From positions 1 to 64,000 of the forward strand of contig NZ_JAUZDX010000016.1 in NCBI RefSeq assembly GCF_030704685.1: a DNA stretch of 64,000 nucleotides. The letters run 5' to 3'. The position numbers and the translations under genes are program-made. Positions 30,886 to 38,674 of this stretch are shown here, in pieces. This stretch comes from Acidovorax sp. A1169 (lineage in GTDB: Bacteria; Pseudomonadota; Gammaproteobacteria; Burkholderiales; Burkholderiaceae_C). Position 1 is the first letter of the stretch, and each line of letters starts with the position of its first letter. The notes under the pieces were generated by a model. The model searched no databases. It was not told the origin of the DNA and was given only the letters and a program-made list of their open reading frames with translations.

Positions 30886-31328
30886 AGATTGACGTCAAGA
30901 TTCTCGATCCGCGCATGGCGGACCAGTTGCCCACCTACGCCACACCCGGCAGCGCGGGGCTCGACCTGCGGGCCTGCCTGGATGCGCCGCTCACCCTCGA
31001 ACCGAATGCCTGGCAACTGGTGCCCACGGGCATTTCCGTCTACCTCAAGGACCCCGGGTATGCCGCGCTTATCCTGCCGCGCTCGGGCCTGGGCCACAAG
31101 CACGGCATCGTGCTGGGCAACCTGGTGGGCCTGATCGACAGCGACTACCAGGGCCAGCTCATGGTGAGCGCCTGGAACCGCAGCAGCACGGCCTTCACGC
31201 TCGCACCCATGGAGCGCCTGGCGCAACTGGTCATCGTGCCCGTGGTGCAGGCGCAGTTCAACGTAGTGACCGAGTTCACTGCGACGGAGCGCGGCGAAGG
31301 CGGCTACGGCTCCACCGGCAAGGCCTGA
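30882..31328 (+). CDS. dut: dUTP diphosphatase
   Basis: Hydrolyses dUTP to dUMP and pyrophosphate, keeping uracil out of DNA and supplying dUMP for thymidylate. 148 residues of the trimeric class with all five motifs: [46 protein letters not shown] and the C-terminal [13 protein letters not shown] start overlaps the upstream stop by 3 bp (GTGA). Confidence 0.97.
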   Translation: MKIDVKILDPRMADQLPTYATPGSAGLDLRACLDAPLTLEPNAWQLVPTGISVYLKDPGYAALILPRSGLGHKHGIVLGNLVGLIDSDYQGQLMVSAWNRSSTAFTLAPMERLAQLVIVPVVQAQFNVVTEFTATERGEGGYGSTGKA

Positions 31329-31362
31329 CCCCACGCCTGCCATTTGTCATCTTCTGAACAAA

Positions 31363-31388
31363 CGCTTACGGGCGTCCCGTCAAGCGTT
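31363..31388 (+). other. Imperfect hairpin after dut
   Basis: ACGCTTACGGG and CCCGTCAAGCGT pair around CGT with one bulged base. There is no T run, so it may be a weak terminator or an upstream element of the lipoprotein gene at 31539. Confidence 0.35.
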
Positions 31389-31538
31389 CCTATGCTGTAG
31401 GTGATGGCTGACGCGCCCTCCCGCTGCCGGATGGCGCTGGGAACCCTTGGCCGGTGCTTCAATCTCAACACGGTCGGGCAAGGACCGCTGCGTTGGTGCA
31501 GTCGGTCGCCCGTCGAGATCCATTTTCAGGAGATTGCA

Positions 31539-32036
31539 ATGAACAAGACGACCCGTATCGCCACGCTGACTGGCTCCCTCATCCTGATCGGGAGCCTGGC
31601 TGCCTGCGGTGCTCCCCCGCGCTCGCAGGAATACTACGCCGGCGGCGGCTACCAGACCCAGGCGCCGGTGTACTCGTCTTCCAACCCCGTGCCCACCGAG
31701 TTTGGCCGCGTGGCGAATATCGAGGTGATGCAGTCCCAGGGCCAGGGGCGCACCTCGGGCGCCGGTGCCATTATCGGCGCCGTGGTCGGCGGTGTGATCG
31801 GCAACTCGATCGGTGGCGGTTCGGGCCGCGCCGCAGCCACGGCCGTGGGCGTGCTGGGCGGTGCGGTGGCCGGCAATGCGGTCGAGGGGCGCAACAACAG
31901 TGGCTACAGCCAGGCTTACCGGGTCTCCATCCAGCTGGACCATGGTGGTTACCGCGCCTATGACGTGCCGTCGCCCGGCGACCTGCGCGTAGGGGATCGC
32001 GTGCGCCTGTTCGACGGCCAGATCTCGCGCATCTGA
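31539..32036 (+). CDS. Glycine-zipper 2TM outer-membrane lipoprotein (SlyB/PcP-like)
   Basis: 165 residues; ATG 31539 follows CAGGAGATTG. Lipoprotein signal ends LAAC. After a Tyr/Gln-rich stretch comes the glycine zipper AGAIIGAVVGGVIGNSIGGGSGR and a second helix AVGVLGGAVAGNAVEG, then a C-terminal beta-rich part (YRVSIQLDHGGYRAYDV...GDRVRLFDGQ) as in SlyB. Family members stabilise or sense the outer membrane under stress. Monocistronic by appearance, with 210 bp upstream and a hairpin downstream. Confidence 0.9.
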   Translation: MNKTTRIATLTGSLILIGSLAACGAPPRSQEYYAGGGYQTQAPVYSSSNPVPTEFGRVANIEVMQSQGQGRTSGAGAIIGAVVGGVIGNSIGGGSGRAAATAVGVLGGAVAGNAVEGRNNSGYSQAYRVSIQLDHGGYRAYDVPSPGDLRVGDRVRLFDGQISRI

Positions 32037-32059
32037 TCCGTCCAGCACTGCGAGCAAAG

Positions 32060-32083
32060 AACGGGTCCTTTGGAGGGCCCGTT
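32060..32083. terminator. Hairpin between convergent lipoprotein and SlyD-like genes
   Basis: AACGGGTCC pairs with GGGCCCGTT (one G-U pair) around TTTGGA. It lies between two convergent stop codons; the downstream tail is only partly T-rich. Confidence 0.55.
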
Positions 32084-32088
32084 GTCGT

Positions 32089-32613
32089 TCAGTGCAGCAG
32101 GTCGTTCCCGGGTGCCTGGGGCTGGACGCGGAAGAAACCCGTGCCGGCACTGCCCTGGCCGATTTCGTCTTCGGTGGCTTCGCGCACCGACTGCACCGTG
32201 AGCTGCAGGCGCAGCGCGATGCCCGCCAGCGGGTGGTTGCCGTCCAGCACCACATGCTCGGGGTAGATCTCGGCCACCGTGTACAGCACGTCGCGCGGTG
32301 CGTCGGGATTGCAGCCCTCGGGCAGGGCGGCGCCGTCAAAGGTCATGCCTTCTTCGACCTCTGCAGGGAACAGGGAGCGCGGCTCCAGAAACAGCAATTG
32401 GTCGTTGAAGTCGCCAAAAGCGTCCTCGGGCTCCAGGTGCAGCGCCACCGAGGCGCCTGCGCTGTGGCCCTGAAGGGCCTCCTCGATACGCGGCAGCAGG
32501 TCATCGCCCCCCACCAGGAACTCCACCGGCTCGTCGAGCACGTCGAGTTCCTCGCCAAGGGTGTCCTTGAGGATCCAGGTCAAAGCGACCACACATTGTT
32601 CGGTAATTTCCAT
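32089..32613 (-). CDS. SlyD-like FKBP-type peptidyl-prolyl isomerase
   Basis: A cytoplasmic prolyl isomerase/chaperone of 174 residues. FKBP halves (EQCVVALTWILKDTLGEELDV and GNHPLAGIALRLQLTVQSV) flank an IF chaperone insert (VALHLEPEDAFGDFNDQ...). The His/Cys-rich metal-binding tail of E. coli SlyD is absent: the chain ends QPQAPGNDLLH. A promoter is visible just upstream: TTGCAG, 18 bp, GACAAT, which ends only 6 nt before the ATG. Confidence 0.88.
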   Translation of the reverse strand: MEITEQCVVALTWILKDTLGEELDVLDEPVEFLVGGDDLLPRIEEALQGHSAGASVALHLEPEDAFGDFNDQLLFLEPRSLFPAEVEEGMTFDGAALPEGCNPDAPRDVLYTVAEIYPEHVVLDGNHPLAGIALRLQLTVQSVREATEDEIGQGSAGTGFFRVQPQAPGNDLLH

Positions 32614-32619
32614 AGGAGA

Positions 32620-32649
32620 ATTGTCGCAGTTTGACCAACCGCCCTGCAA
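32620..32649 (-). promoter_or_regulatory. Promoter of the SlyD-like gene
   Basis: On the minus strand TTGCAG (32649-32644), an 18-bp spacer and GACAAT (32625-32620). The -10 ends 6 nt before the ATG, so the transcript is predicted to be leaderless or nearly so. Confidence 0.5.
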
Positions 32650-32666
32650 AGGGCCACACAGTACCC

Positions 32667-33806
32667 ATGGACGCCCACCAACCCCTGACCCTTCTGGGCG
32701 GACTGACCCCTGCCCAGTTCATGCGCCGCCATTGGCAGAAAAAGCCGCTCCTGGTGCGCCAGGCGATCCCGGGCTTCGTGCCGCCGGTGCAGCGTGCCGA
32801 GCTGTTCGGCCTGGCCGAGCAGGACGGGGTGGAGTCGCGCCTGGTGCAGCAACTGCGCGGCGCCTGGAAGCTGCGCCAGGGGCCGTTCACGCGCCGCGCG
32901 CTGCCCTCGCTCAAGCAGCCCGACTGGACGCTGCTGGTGCAGGGCGTGGACCTGCACGACCAGGGCGTGCACGCGCTAATGCAGCAGTTCCGCTTCGTGC
33001 CCGAGGCGCGGCTGGACGACCTCATGATCAGCTACGCCAGCGATGGCGGCGGCGTGGGCCCGCACTTCGACAGCTACGACGTGTTCCTGCTGCAGGCCCA
33101 TGGCCGGCGGCGCTGGCGCATCGGCCGCCAGAAGGACCTCACACTCAAGGAGGGCATACCGCTCAAGGTGCTGGCGCAGTTCGAGCCCGAAGAGGAGTTC
33201 GTGCTCGAGCCCGGCGACATGCTCTACCTGCCGCCGCGCTATGCCCACGACGGCATAGCCGAGGGCGAGTGCATGACCTATTCCATCGGTTTTCGCGCGC
33301 CGGCACGGGCAGAACTGGCCAACGAGCTGCTGGTGCGCCTGACCGAAGAGGCCGAGGAGGGCGATGCCCGCGTGCTCTACCGCGACCCGCGCCAGGAGGC
33401 GGTGGAGCAGCCCGCAGCCATTCCCGCCAGCCTGCAGGACTTCGCACGCGAGGCGCTGGCCCGGGCCCTGGCCGAACCATTGGCGCTGGAGCGCGCCCTG
33501 GGCGAGTACCTGACCGAGCCCAAGCCCAACGTCTGGTTCGATCCCGACGAATCCGGCGCCATGATCGAGGGCGTGGTGCTGGACCGCCGCACCCGCATGA
33601 TGTATGACGCGCAGCATGTGTTCATCAACGGCGAGAGCTACCGCGCCGCCGGCCGCGACGCCACGCTCATGCGGCGCCTGGCCGACCACCGACGCCTGTC
33701 CGAGCGCGAGCTGGCGCGCGCCAGCGACGACGCGCTGGAGCTGATTTCGTCCTGGTGCGATGCAGGATGGGCCCATTCCGATACCGAGGACACCGAGGAG
33801 GACTGA
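32667..33806 (+). CDS. roxA: JmjC-type ribosomal protein L16 arginine hydroxylase (RoxA/YcfD-like)
   Basis: An Fe(II)/2-oxoglutarate dioxygenase; E. coli YcfD hydroxylates an Arg of ribosomal protein uL16. 379 residues from ATG 32667. The JmjC/cupin core shows the iron triad: His133 and Asp135 (GVGPHFDSYDVFLLQ) and His194 (PPRYAHDGIAEG). The substrate-side QAHGRRRWRIG and the C-terminal winged-helix-like region (ELLVRLTEEAEE onwards) agree with the YcfD group. The next gene starts 2 bp after the stop, so they are probably co-expressed. Confidence 0.92.
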   Translation: MDAHQPLTLLGGLTPAQFMRRHWQKKPLLVRQAIPGFVPPVQRAELFGLAEQDGVESRLVQQLRGAWKLRQGPFTRRALPSLKQPDWTLLVQGVDLHDQGVHALMQQFRFVPEARLDDLMISYASDGGGVGPHFDSYDVFLLQAHGRRRWRIGRQKDLTLKEGIPLKVLAQFEPEEEFVLEPGDMLYLPPRYAHDGIAEGECMTYSIGFRAPARAELANELLVRLTEEAEEGDARVLYRDPRQEAVEQPAAIPASLQDFAREALARALAEPLALERALGEYLTEPKPNVWFDPDESGAMIEGVVLDRRTRMMYDAQHVFINGESYRAAGRDATLMRRLADHRRLSERELARASDDALELISSWCDAGWAHSDTEDTEED

Positions 33807-33808
33807 CC

Positions 33809-34336
33809 GTGACGCACGATCCCAGCAACCCACCGTCTGCCGCTTTGCCGGGCGAGCTGCCTTCGGGCCGCTTCGCCAGCCGCGAGACCTTCATCCAGCT
33901 GGTGCGTGATGCGCTGGCCACGGCGGCGCGCGACGGCTGGGAAGAGATCGTGGTCAGCGATGCCCATTTCCATGACTGGCCCCTGTGTGAGCGGGCCGTG
34001 GTGGAGTCGCTGCAGGCCTGGGCGCGCACGGGCCGGCGTTTCACCATGCTGGCCCGCTCGTACGACGAGGTGATCCGCCGCCATGCGCGCTTCGTGCGCT
34101 GGCGCGGCACCTGGGACCACATCATCACCTGCCGGCGCAGCGCCTCGGCCGACCCGCTGGACATTCCCAGTGTGCTATGGTCGCCGCAATGGGTCATGCA
34201 CCGGCTGGACCCGGAGCGCTGCGTGGGCGTGACGGGCCGCGAGCCCGAGCGCCGCGTGCTGGTGCGTGAAACACTCAATGAGTGGCTGCACGGAAAAAGT
34301 GCACCGGGCTTCCCCGCCTCGACGCTGGGCCTGTAG
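33809..34336 (+). CDS. Hypothetical protein coupled to roxA (DUF7931-like)
   Basis: 175 residues from GTG 33809, 2 bp after the roxA stop. I cannot assign a function. Visible features are a polar Pro/Ser-rich start, then EEIVVSDAHFHDWPLCERAVVESLQAWARTG, a strand-helix unit with His-rich loop, and RWRGTWDHIITCRRSASADP. The overall pattern resembles small phospholipase-D-fold-like proteins of beta-proteobacteria (DUF7931), but no HKD catalytic motif is present. Coupling suggests a link to ribosome modification, as inference only. Confidence 0.7.
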   Translation: MTHDPSNPPSAALPGELPSGRFASRETFIQLVRDALATAARDGWEEIVVSDAHFHDWPLCERAVVESLQAWARTGRRFTMLARSYDEVIRRHARFVRWRGTWDHIITCRRSASADPLDIPSVLWSPQWVMHRLDPERCVGVTGREPERRVLVRETLNEWLHGKSAPGFPASTLGL

Positions 34337-34404
34337 GACAAACGCCCGATTTGGTGTTTCCAGGCCTTGCACCATGTGAAGGCACGGTAAACCTTGCATC
34401 GGTG

Positions 34405-34439
34405 TTAGTCAGTATTGACTAAATGCCAATATAATTGGC
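34405..34439. promoter_or_regulatory. Two adjacent palindromes and -10 upstream of Ala-rich lipoprotein
   Basis: TTAGTCA-GTAT-TGACTAA (34405-34422) is followed 2 bp later by GCCAAT-ATA-ATTGGC (34425-34439). The second contains a consensus TATAAT (34430-34435). A regulator bound to either would block or shape this promoter. No known regulator is assigned. Confidence 0.6.
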
Positions 34440-34553
34440 GGCTGCGCCGAAATGGTGCTACTCAAGTGCACTGTGCCAATGCGCAAAGGCTTTTTTGGAG
34501 CCGGGCGCTGTGGCTTTTCAAGATTCTGTCTGTCCCAACTAGGAAAAATCGCA

Positions 34554-34793
34554 ATGAAGAACTCTCTCGTTCTGGCCGCCCTGATCGCTGCTGCTGCCCT
34601 CGCCGCTTGTGGCAAGAAGGAAGAACCCGCTCCAGCACCAGCACCTGCCCCCGTGGTTGTGCCAGCTCCTGCTGCTGATCCAGCACCTGCCGCTGCCGCT
34701 TCCGAAGCAGCTTCTGCCGCTTCGGACGCCGCTGCCGCTGCCAACGCTGCTGCCACGGCCGCTACCGCTGCTGCCAGCGCTGCTTCGAACTAA
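34554..34793 (+). CDS. Very small Ala/Pro-rich lipoprotein
   Basis: 79 residues from ATG 34554 with AGGAAAAATCGCA upstream. The signal MKNSLVLAALIAAAALAAC is a lipoprotein type II signal; the mature part is GKKEEPAPAPAPAPVVV followed by almost pure Ala/Ser/Glu repeats (ASEAASAASDAAAAANAAAT...). Such a chain would be an extended linker plus Ala-rich helix, similar in style to the small abundant envelope lipoproteins of Burkholderiales. Its codons are less G+C-biased (GCT common) than its neighbours', perhaps for high expression. Closed by a strong terminator. Confidence 0.8.
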   Translation: MKNSLVLAALIAAAALAACGKKEEPAPAPAPAPVVVPAPAADPAPAAAASEAASAASDAAAAANAAATAATAAASAASN

Positions 34794-34843
34794 GCACCGG
34801 CCTGACCAGGGTCGCGCCCAGGCGCCGGCCCCTGGTTCGGAAG

Positions 34844-34875
34844 CCCTGCCCTCGCAAGAGAGCAGGGTTTTTTTT
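34844..34875 (+). terminator. Strong terminator after the Ala-rich lipoprotein gene
   Basis: CCCTGCCCTC-GCAA-GAGAGCAGGG hairpin with a GNRA-type loop and one mismatch, followed by eight T. Confidence 0.9.
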
Positions 34876-34886
34876 CGCCTGCGTGA

Positions 34887-35723
34887 TCAGAACAGCGAGG
34901 TGGGCAGGGGCGGTGGCGACAGGGGGCCAGAGGGAACGGGCTGCTCGCCCACGGTCAGCCAGCCGGTGCCTTGTGCCTGGTCGGCCACCACGATGAGTTC
35001 GGGTGCCCATTGCAATGCACCCGCAAGCGCCTGCCGGGCCAGTCCGGGCGTGTTGTTGCGCGCGCTCAGGTGGGCGGCCACCACCCACTGCAGGCCGTCG
35101 TGCCGCACGGCCTGCACGATGGCGGCGCTGGCGTGGTTGGCCAGGTGGCCATAGGCGCCGCCCACACGGCGCTTGAGGAAGGCCGGGTAGGCCGAGGCCG
35201 CCAGCAGGTCGGGGTCGTGGTTGGCCTCGATGAACAGGGCGTGGCAGCCCTGCACCTGCTGCAGCACATGGGGTGTGGCGTGGCCCAGGTCGGTCAGCAG
35301 GGCCAGGTGCATGGCGCCATCGCTGCAGCGCAGCTGCAGGGGTTCGCGTGCATCGTGCGGCACGGTGAAGGGTCGGATGGACAGCGGGCCCAGTTCGATG
35401 GCCTGCATGTCGCAGGCCAGCTGCAGCAGCCCGTCGAAATCCGGTGCGCCGATGGCCATGTGCGTGCCCTGGCTCATCCACACCGGGATGCGGTGGCGCA
35501 GCGCCAGCAGGTGCGCGCAGCCGATATGGTCCGAATGCTCGTGGGTGATGAACACGCCGTCGATCTGCCCCAGTTGCAGGCCAGCCGCAGCCAGGCGGGT
35601 CTGCAGCTGGCGTATGCCCAGCCCGCAATCGACCAGCAGCCGGCGCGTGTGCAGGCCGTCGCTGGCCTCCACGAGGGTCGCATTGCCGGCACTGCCGCTG
35701 GCCAGGTTCTTCAAACGCAGCAT
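34887..35723 (-). CDS. MBL-fold metallo-hydrolase
   Basis: 278 residues from ATG 35723 (MLRLKNLASGSAGNATLVE). The metal motif is TTHxHxDH-like: FITHEHSDHIGCAH (His61, His63, Asp65, His66), with later His in VVAAHLSARNNTPG. SGSAGNATLVE at the start is typical of the YycJ/WalJ group, some members of which are nucleases linked to DNA repair. It is the third gene of dapA-bamC-MBL, 76 bp after bamC. Substrate unproven. Confidence 0.88.
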   Translation of the reverse strand: MLRLKNLASGSAGNATLVEASDGLHTRRLLVDCGLGIRQLQTRLAAAGLQLGQIDGVFITHEHSDHIGCAHLLALRHRIPVWMSQGTHMAIGAPDFDGLLQLACDMQAIELGPLSIRPFTVPHDAREPLQLRCSDGAMHLALLTDLGHATPHVLQQVQGCHALFIEANHDPDLLAASAYPAFLKRRVGGAYGHLANHASAAIVQAVRHDGLQWVVAAHLSARNNTPGLARQALAGALQWAPELIVVADQAQGTGWLTVGEQPVPSGPLSPPPLPTSLF

Positions 35724-35799
35724 GTGGAAATGAATTGCGCCTGGGCCCCACCCCGCAGGGTGGCGTCCAGGCGCATCCAGTGAAGGGTGTCGGTGTGGC

Positions 35800-36897
35800 T
35801 TACTTGAGCTCGTCCGCAATCACGCGCACGATGCGCTCGGCGTTGGCCGACGCTTCGGGCGTGCCGCCTTCGTTGAGCACGGACACCGTGGTCGCTTCAC
35901 CCTGGCTGCGCACGACGATGCGGTACTTGAGTGGCGGCACGGCGTCCGGCGAGCGGGTGAACAGCTTGCCGAAGAAGCCAGCCTCCTTCTTGTCCGCATT
36001 GGGGGCCACATAGCGCACGAAGTACACGCCATCGTTGCGGTTGCGGTCTTCCACGGTGAAGCCGGTGCGGTCCAGCGCCACGCCGACACGGCGCCAGGCG
36101 CGGTCGAAGCCTTCCTTCATCTGCACCACGGGCACGTTGTTCACCGTGGCCACGGTGGCCGATTGCGCCACCGGCGCGGCTGCGGTGGCCACGACGGCCT
36201 TGGATTGCTCCTGGCTCACGCCCAGCCTGACCATCAGGCGGCGCAGGAACTCGGTTTCCAGCTCGGGGTCGGCCGCCCGGGGCTGCCAGACGGTCTGGTC
36301 CTTGGTGGTGTTGCTGTAGACCTCGACCATGCCGCGGTGCGTGATGTAGACCTCGGTGCCGCCAGCGGCATTGCGCTCCAGGCGGGTGCGGAAGCGGTCA
36401 CGCTCGCCCGTGGAGTACAGCGAATCGATGACCTTGCCCAGGGTGGAGCGGATCAGGTCCTGGGGCAGCTTGGCGCGGTTTTCGGCCCAGTCGGTTTCCA
36501 TGATGCCCAGGTTGGCCTGGTCCAGGTCCAGTGTGAAGCCGTTCTCCAGCCAGAAGTCGCGCACGGGCTCCCACAGCTTGTCGGCGGGGCGGTCGATCAC
36601 CAGCCAGCGCTTGTTGCCATCGCGCTGGATGCGCACGTCACCCAGTTGGGCGGCGGCTGCGTTGGCCGTGCCCGAGGGTTGGGCTGCCTGGCTGGCCTGC
36701 ATGGCCGCAGCCGACACGGTGCCGCCCGGCACGTTGTAGCGGGAGTCGCGCGAGAGCTGGGTCAGGTCCGGGGGCACCTCCAGCGTGGAGCCCTTGGCGG
36801 CGCTCTTGTAGTCGATCTTGTCGCCTTCGAGGGCGGAGCAGGCAGACAGGGCCAGGGCGAGGGCCAGAAGGCCCACTCGGGTAGTAACAGCGTTCAC
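35800..36897 (-). CDS. bamC: Outer membrane assembly factor BamC
   Basis: A lipoprotein of the BAM complex that assembles outer-membrane beta barrels. 365 residues, lipobox LSAC with Cys20, then the unstructured segment DKIDYKSAAKGSTLEVPPDLTQL that binds BamD, followed by two helix-grip domains (about 100-210 and 255-360). It lies 43 bp downstream of dapA, the conserved proteobacterial order. Confidence 0.95.
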   Translation of the reverse strand: MNAVTTRVGLLALALALSACSALEGDKIDYKSAAKGSTLEVPPDLTQLSRDSRYNVPGGTVSAAAMQASQAAQPSGTANAAAAQLGDVRIQRDGNKRWLVIDRPADKLWEPVRDFWLENGFTLDLDQANLGIMETDWAENRAKLPQDLIRSTLGKVIDSLYSTGERDRFRTRLERNAAGGTEVYITHRGMVEVYSNTTKDQTVWQPRAADPELETEFLRRLMVRLGVSQEQSKAVVATAAAPVAQSATVATVNNVPVVQMKEGFDRAWRRVGVALDRTGFTVEDRNRNDGVYFVRYVAPNADKKEAGFFGKLFTRSPDAVPPLKYRIVVRSQGEATTVSVLNEGGTPEASANAERIVRVIADELK

Positions 36898-36940
36898 GCG
36901 AATATCCTCGGAGTGTTCTTGGTACAGGCGCAGCCAGGGC

Positions 36941-37837
36941 TTAAATCAGGCTGGCGGAGCGCAGTGCCGCCTCGACCACGGCTTCATTGCCCTGGCTCAG
37001 CGGTGTCATCGGCAGGCGCAGTGTGCCACCGCACAGGCCCATGCGGGCCACGGCCCACTTCACGGGAATGGGGTTGGCTTCGACGAAGAGCTGCTTGTGC
37101 ACGGGCATCAGCTGGAACTGGATTTCCATGGCGCGCTGCACGTTGCCGGCAATCGCCGCCACGCACAGCTCGTGCATCAGGCGCGGGGCCACGTTGGCCG
37201 TCACGCTCACGTTGCCATGGCCGCCGCACAGCATCAGGGCCACGGCGGTCGGGTCGTCGCCTGAGTAGATGCCGAAGCCCTTGGGGGCTTCGCGGATCAG
37301 CCACTGCGCGCGCTCGATGTTGCCCGTGGCTTCCTTGATGCCGATGATGCCGGGCACCTGGGCCAGGCGCAGCACGGTGTCGTGCTGCATGTCGGCCACG
37401 GAGCGGCCGGGCACGTTGTACAAAATGGTGGGCAGGTCGCCCACGGCCTCGGCGATGGCCTTGAAATGCTGGTACTGGCCCTCTTGCGTGGGCTTGTTGT
37501 AGTAGGGCACGACCTGCAACTGCGTGTCGGCGCCCACCTTCTTGGCAAAGCGGGCCAGCTCGATGGCCTCGGCCGTGGAGTTGGCGCCGCAGCCGGCCAT
37601 GATGGGCACGCGCTTGGCGGCCTGCTCCACCGACACGCGGATGATCTCGCAGTGCTCCTCGACGTTCACCGTGGGCGATTCGCCCGTGGTGCCCACGACG
37701 CCGATGCAATCGGTGCCTTCGGCGATGTGCCAGTCGATCAGTTTGCGCAGCGCAGGGTAGTCGACGCTACCGTCCTCATGCAAGGGGGTGACGAGGGCGA
37801 CGATGCTGCCAGTGAGTGGCACTAAGGAAGATGTCAT
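36941..37837 (-). CDS. dapA: 4-hydroxy-tetrahydrodipicolinate synthase
   Basis: Condenses pyruvate with aspartate semialdehyde on the way to lysine and meso-diaminopimelate for peptidoglycan. 298 residues, a TIM barrel with [29 protein letters not shown], the Tyr in [12 protein letters not shown] and the Schiff-base Lys in [22 protein letters not shown] at 37876-37871 gives a possible promoter with a leader of about 30 nt. First gene of dapA-bamC-MBL. Confidence 0.97.
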   Translation of the reverse strand: MTSSLVPLTGSIVALVTPLHEDGSVDYPALRKLIDWHIAEGTDCIGVVGTTGESPTVNVEEHCEIIRVSVEQAAKRVPIMAGCGANSTAEAIELARFAKKVGADTQLQVVPYYNKPTQEGQYQHFKAIAEAVGDLPTILYNVPGRSVADMQHDTVLRLAQVPGIIGIKEATGNIERAQWLIREAPKGFGIYSGDDPTAVALMLCGGHGNVSVTANVAPRLMHELCVAAIAGNVQRAMEIQFQLMPVHKQLFVEANPIPVKWAVARMGLCGGTLRLPMTPLSQGNEAVVEAALRSASLI

Positions 37838-37869
37838 GTCCGCAGTGGTGAACGGGATAAAAGAGCATT

Positions 37870-38424
37870 CTAACTAGCCGGACTGGCCAGCAGATGTCTT
37901 GAGGGTGCCCCGGCGTCCGCAAGTTCCCTGATGGCCGTGATGCGCTGCACGAAACGCGCGGGTTCTTCGAGGAAGCCGTCCTCGTAGGCCACCGTGCGCA
38001 ATCCGCTGCAGGCGGCAAGCAATTCGCCCGGCTGCAGCAGGAATTCGGGCCGCGCCGGGCGGCCCACCGTTTCGTTACCGTGTGCAAAGGTCTCGTAGAC
38101 CAGTACGCCGCCCGGCGCGAGGCTGGCCACCAGCGTGGGAAACAGCGGGCGCCACAGGTAATTGGTGACCACCACGGCACCGAACTGGCGTCCGGCAAAG
38201 GGCCAGGGGCCGTTTTCGATGTCGGCGCAGACCATCTCGCCCAGGGGCGCACAGGCAGCAATGGCCTCGGGCGAGCGGTCCACACCCACCACGGCGTGGC
38301 CCTGGGCATGGAGCCAGCGCAGGTGGCGGCCAGCGCCGCAGGCCACATCCAGCACGGTGCTGGCAGGCGCAATCAGGCCGGACCAGCGGCGCACCCAGTG
38401 CGACGGGGCCTCAGTGCCATGCAT
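37870..38424 (-). CDS. Class I SAM-dependent methyltransferase
   Basis: 184 residues with a complete SAM-binding fold: [20 protein letters not shown] (motif I), [11 protein letters not shown] (acidic loop), [15 protein letters not shown] and a C-terminal [11 protein letters not shown] segment. It resembles small TehB/UbiE-like methyltransferases; the substrate is unknown. It lies between dapA (33 bp downstream) and a tiny membrane-protein gene (57 bp upstream), all on one strand. Confidence 0.88.
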   Translation of the reverse strand: MHGTEAPSHWVRRWSGLIAPASTVLDVACGAGRHLRWLHAQGHAVVGVDRSPEAIAACAPLGEMVCADIENGPWPFAGRQFGAVVVTNYLWRPLFPTLVASLAPGGVLVYETFAHGNETVGRPARPEFLLQPGELLAACSGLRTVAYEDGFLEEPARFVQRITAIRELADAGAPSRHLLASPAS

Positions 38425-38481
38425 CCGTTGAACTCTTGAAAAGAGGGCCTCTGGTGCGGGCGGGGCAAGGCGCAGTGCCGC

Positions 38482-38649
38482 TCAGAAGCAACTCCACACC
38501 TGGTCGGCCAGCATCACCATGAACTCGGGCGCGGTATACATGGCAAACACCGCCAGGCAGGCCCCAATGGCGACCACCCAGGCCAGCACCCGCCATACCA
38601 GCGGCAGGGCCGGGGCGCGGTGGGGAATAGGTTCGGGTGCGGCTTGCAT
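38482..38649 (-). CDS. 55-residue single-pass membrane protein
   Basis: Starts at ATG 38649 and reads MQAAPEPIPHRAPALPLVW..., with one clear TM segment VLAWVVAIGACLAVFAMY (about residues 20-38) and a short C-terminal tail ending in Phe. Too short for common gene-length cut-offs. Support is the sensible architecture, same strand as its neighbours and a snug fit between the methyltransferase and MFS genes. Function unknown. Confidence 0.6.
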   Translation of the reverse strand: MQAAPEPIPHRAPALPLVWRVLAWVVAIGACLAVFAMYTAPEFMVMLADQVWSCF

Positions 38650-38674
38650 GGCTATGGATGGACAAGTGCCCCCA

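Noticed and set aside
34415..34435. TTGACT with TATAAT as a -35/-10 pair
   Set aside because: Only 9 bp separate them, far from 17; TTGACT is better explained as part of the palindrome.
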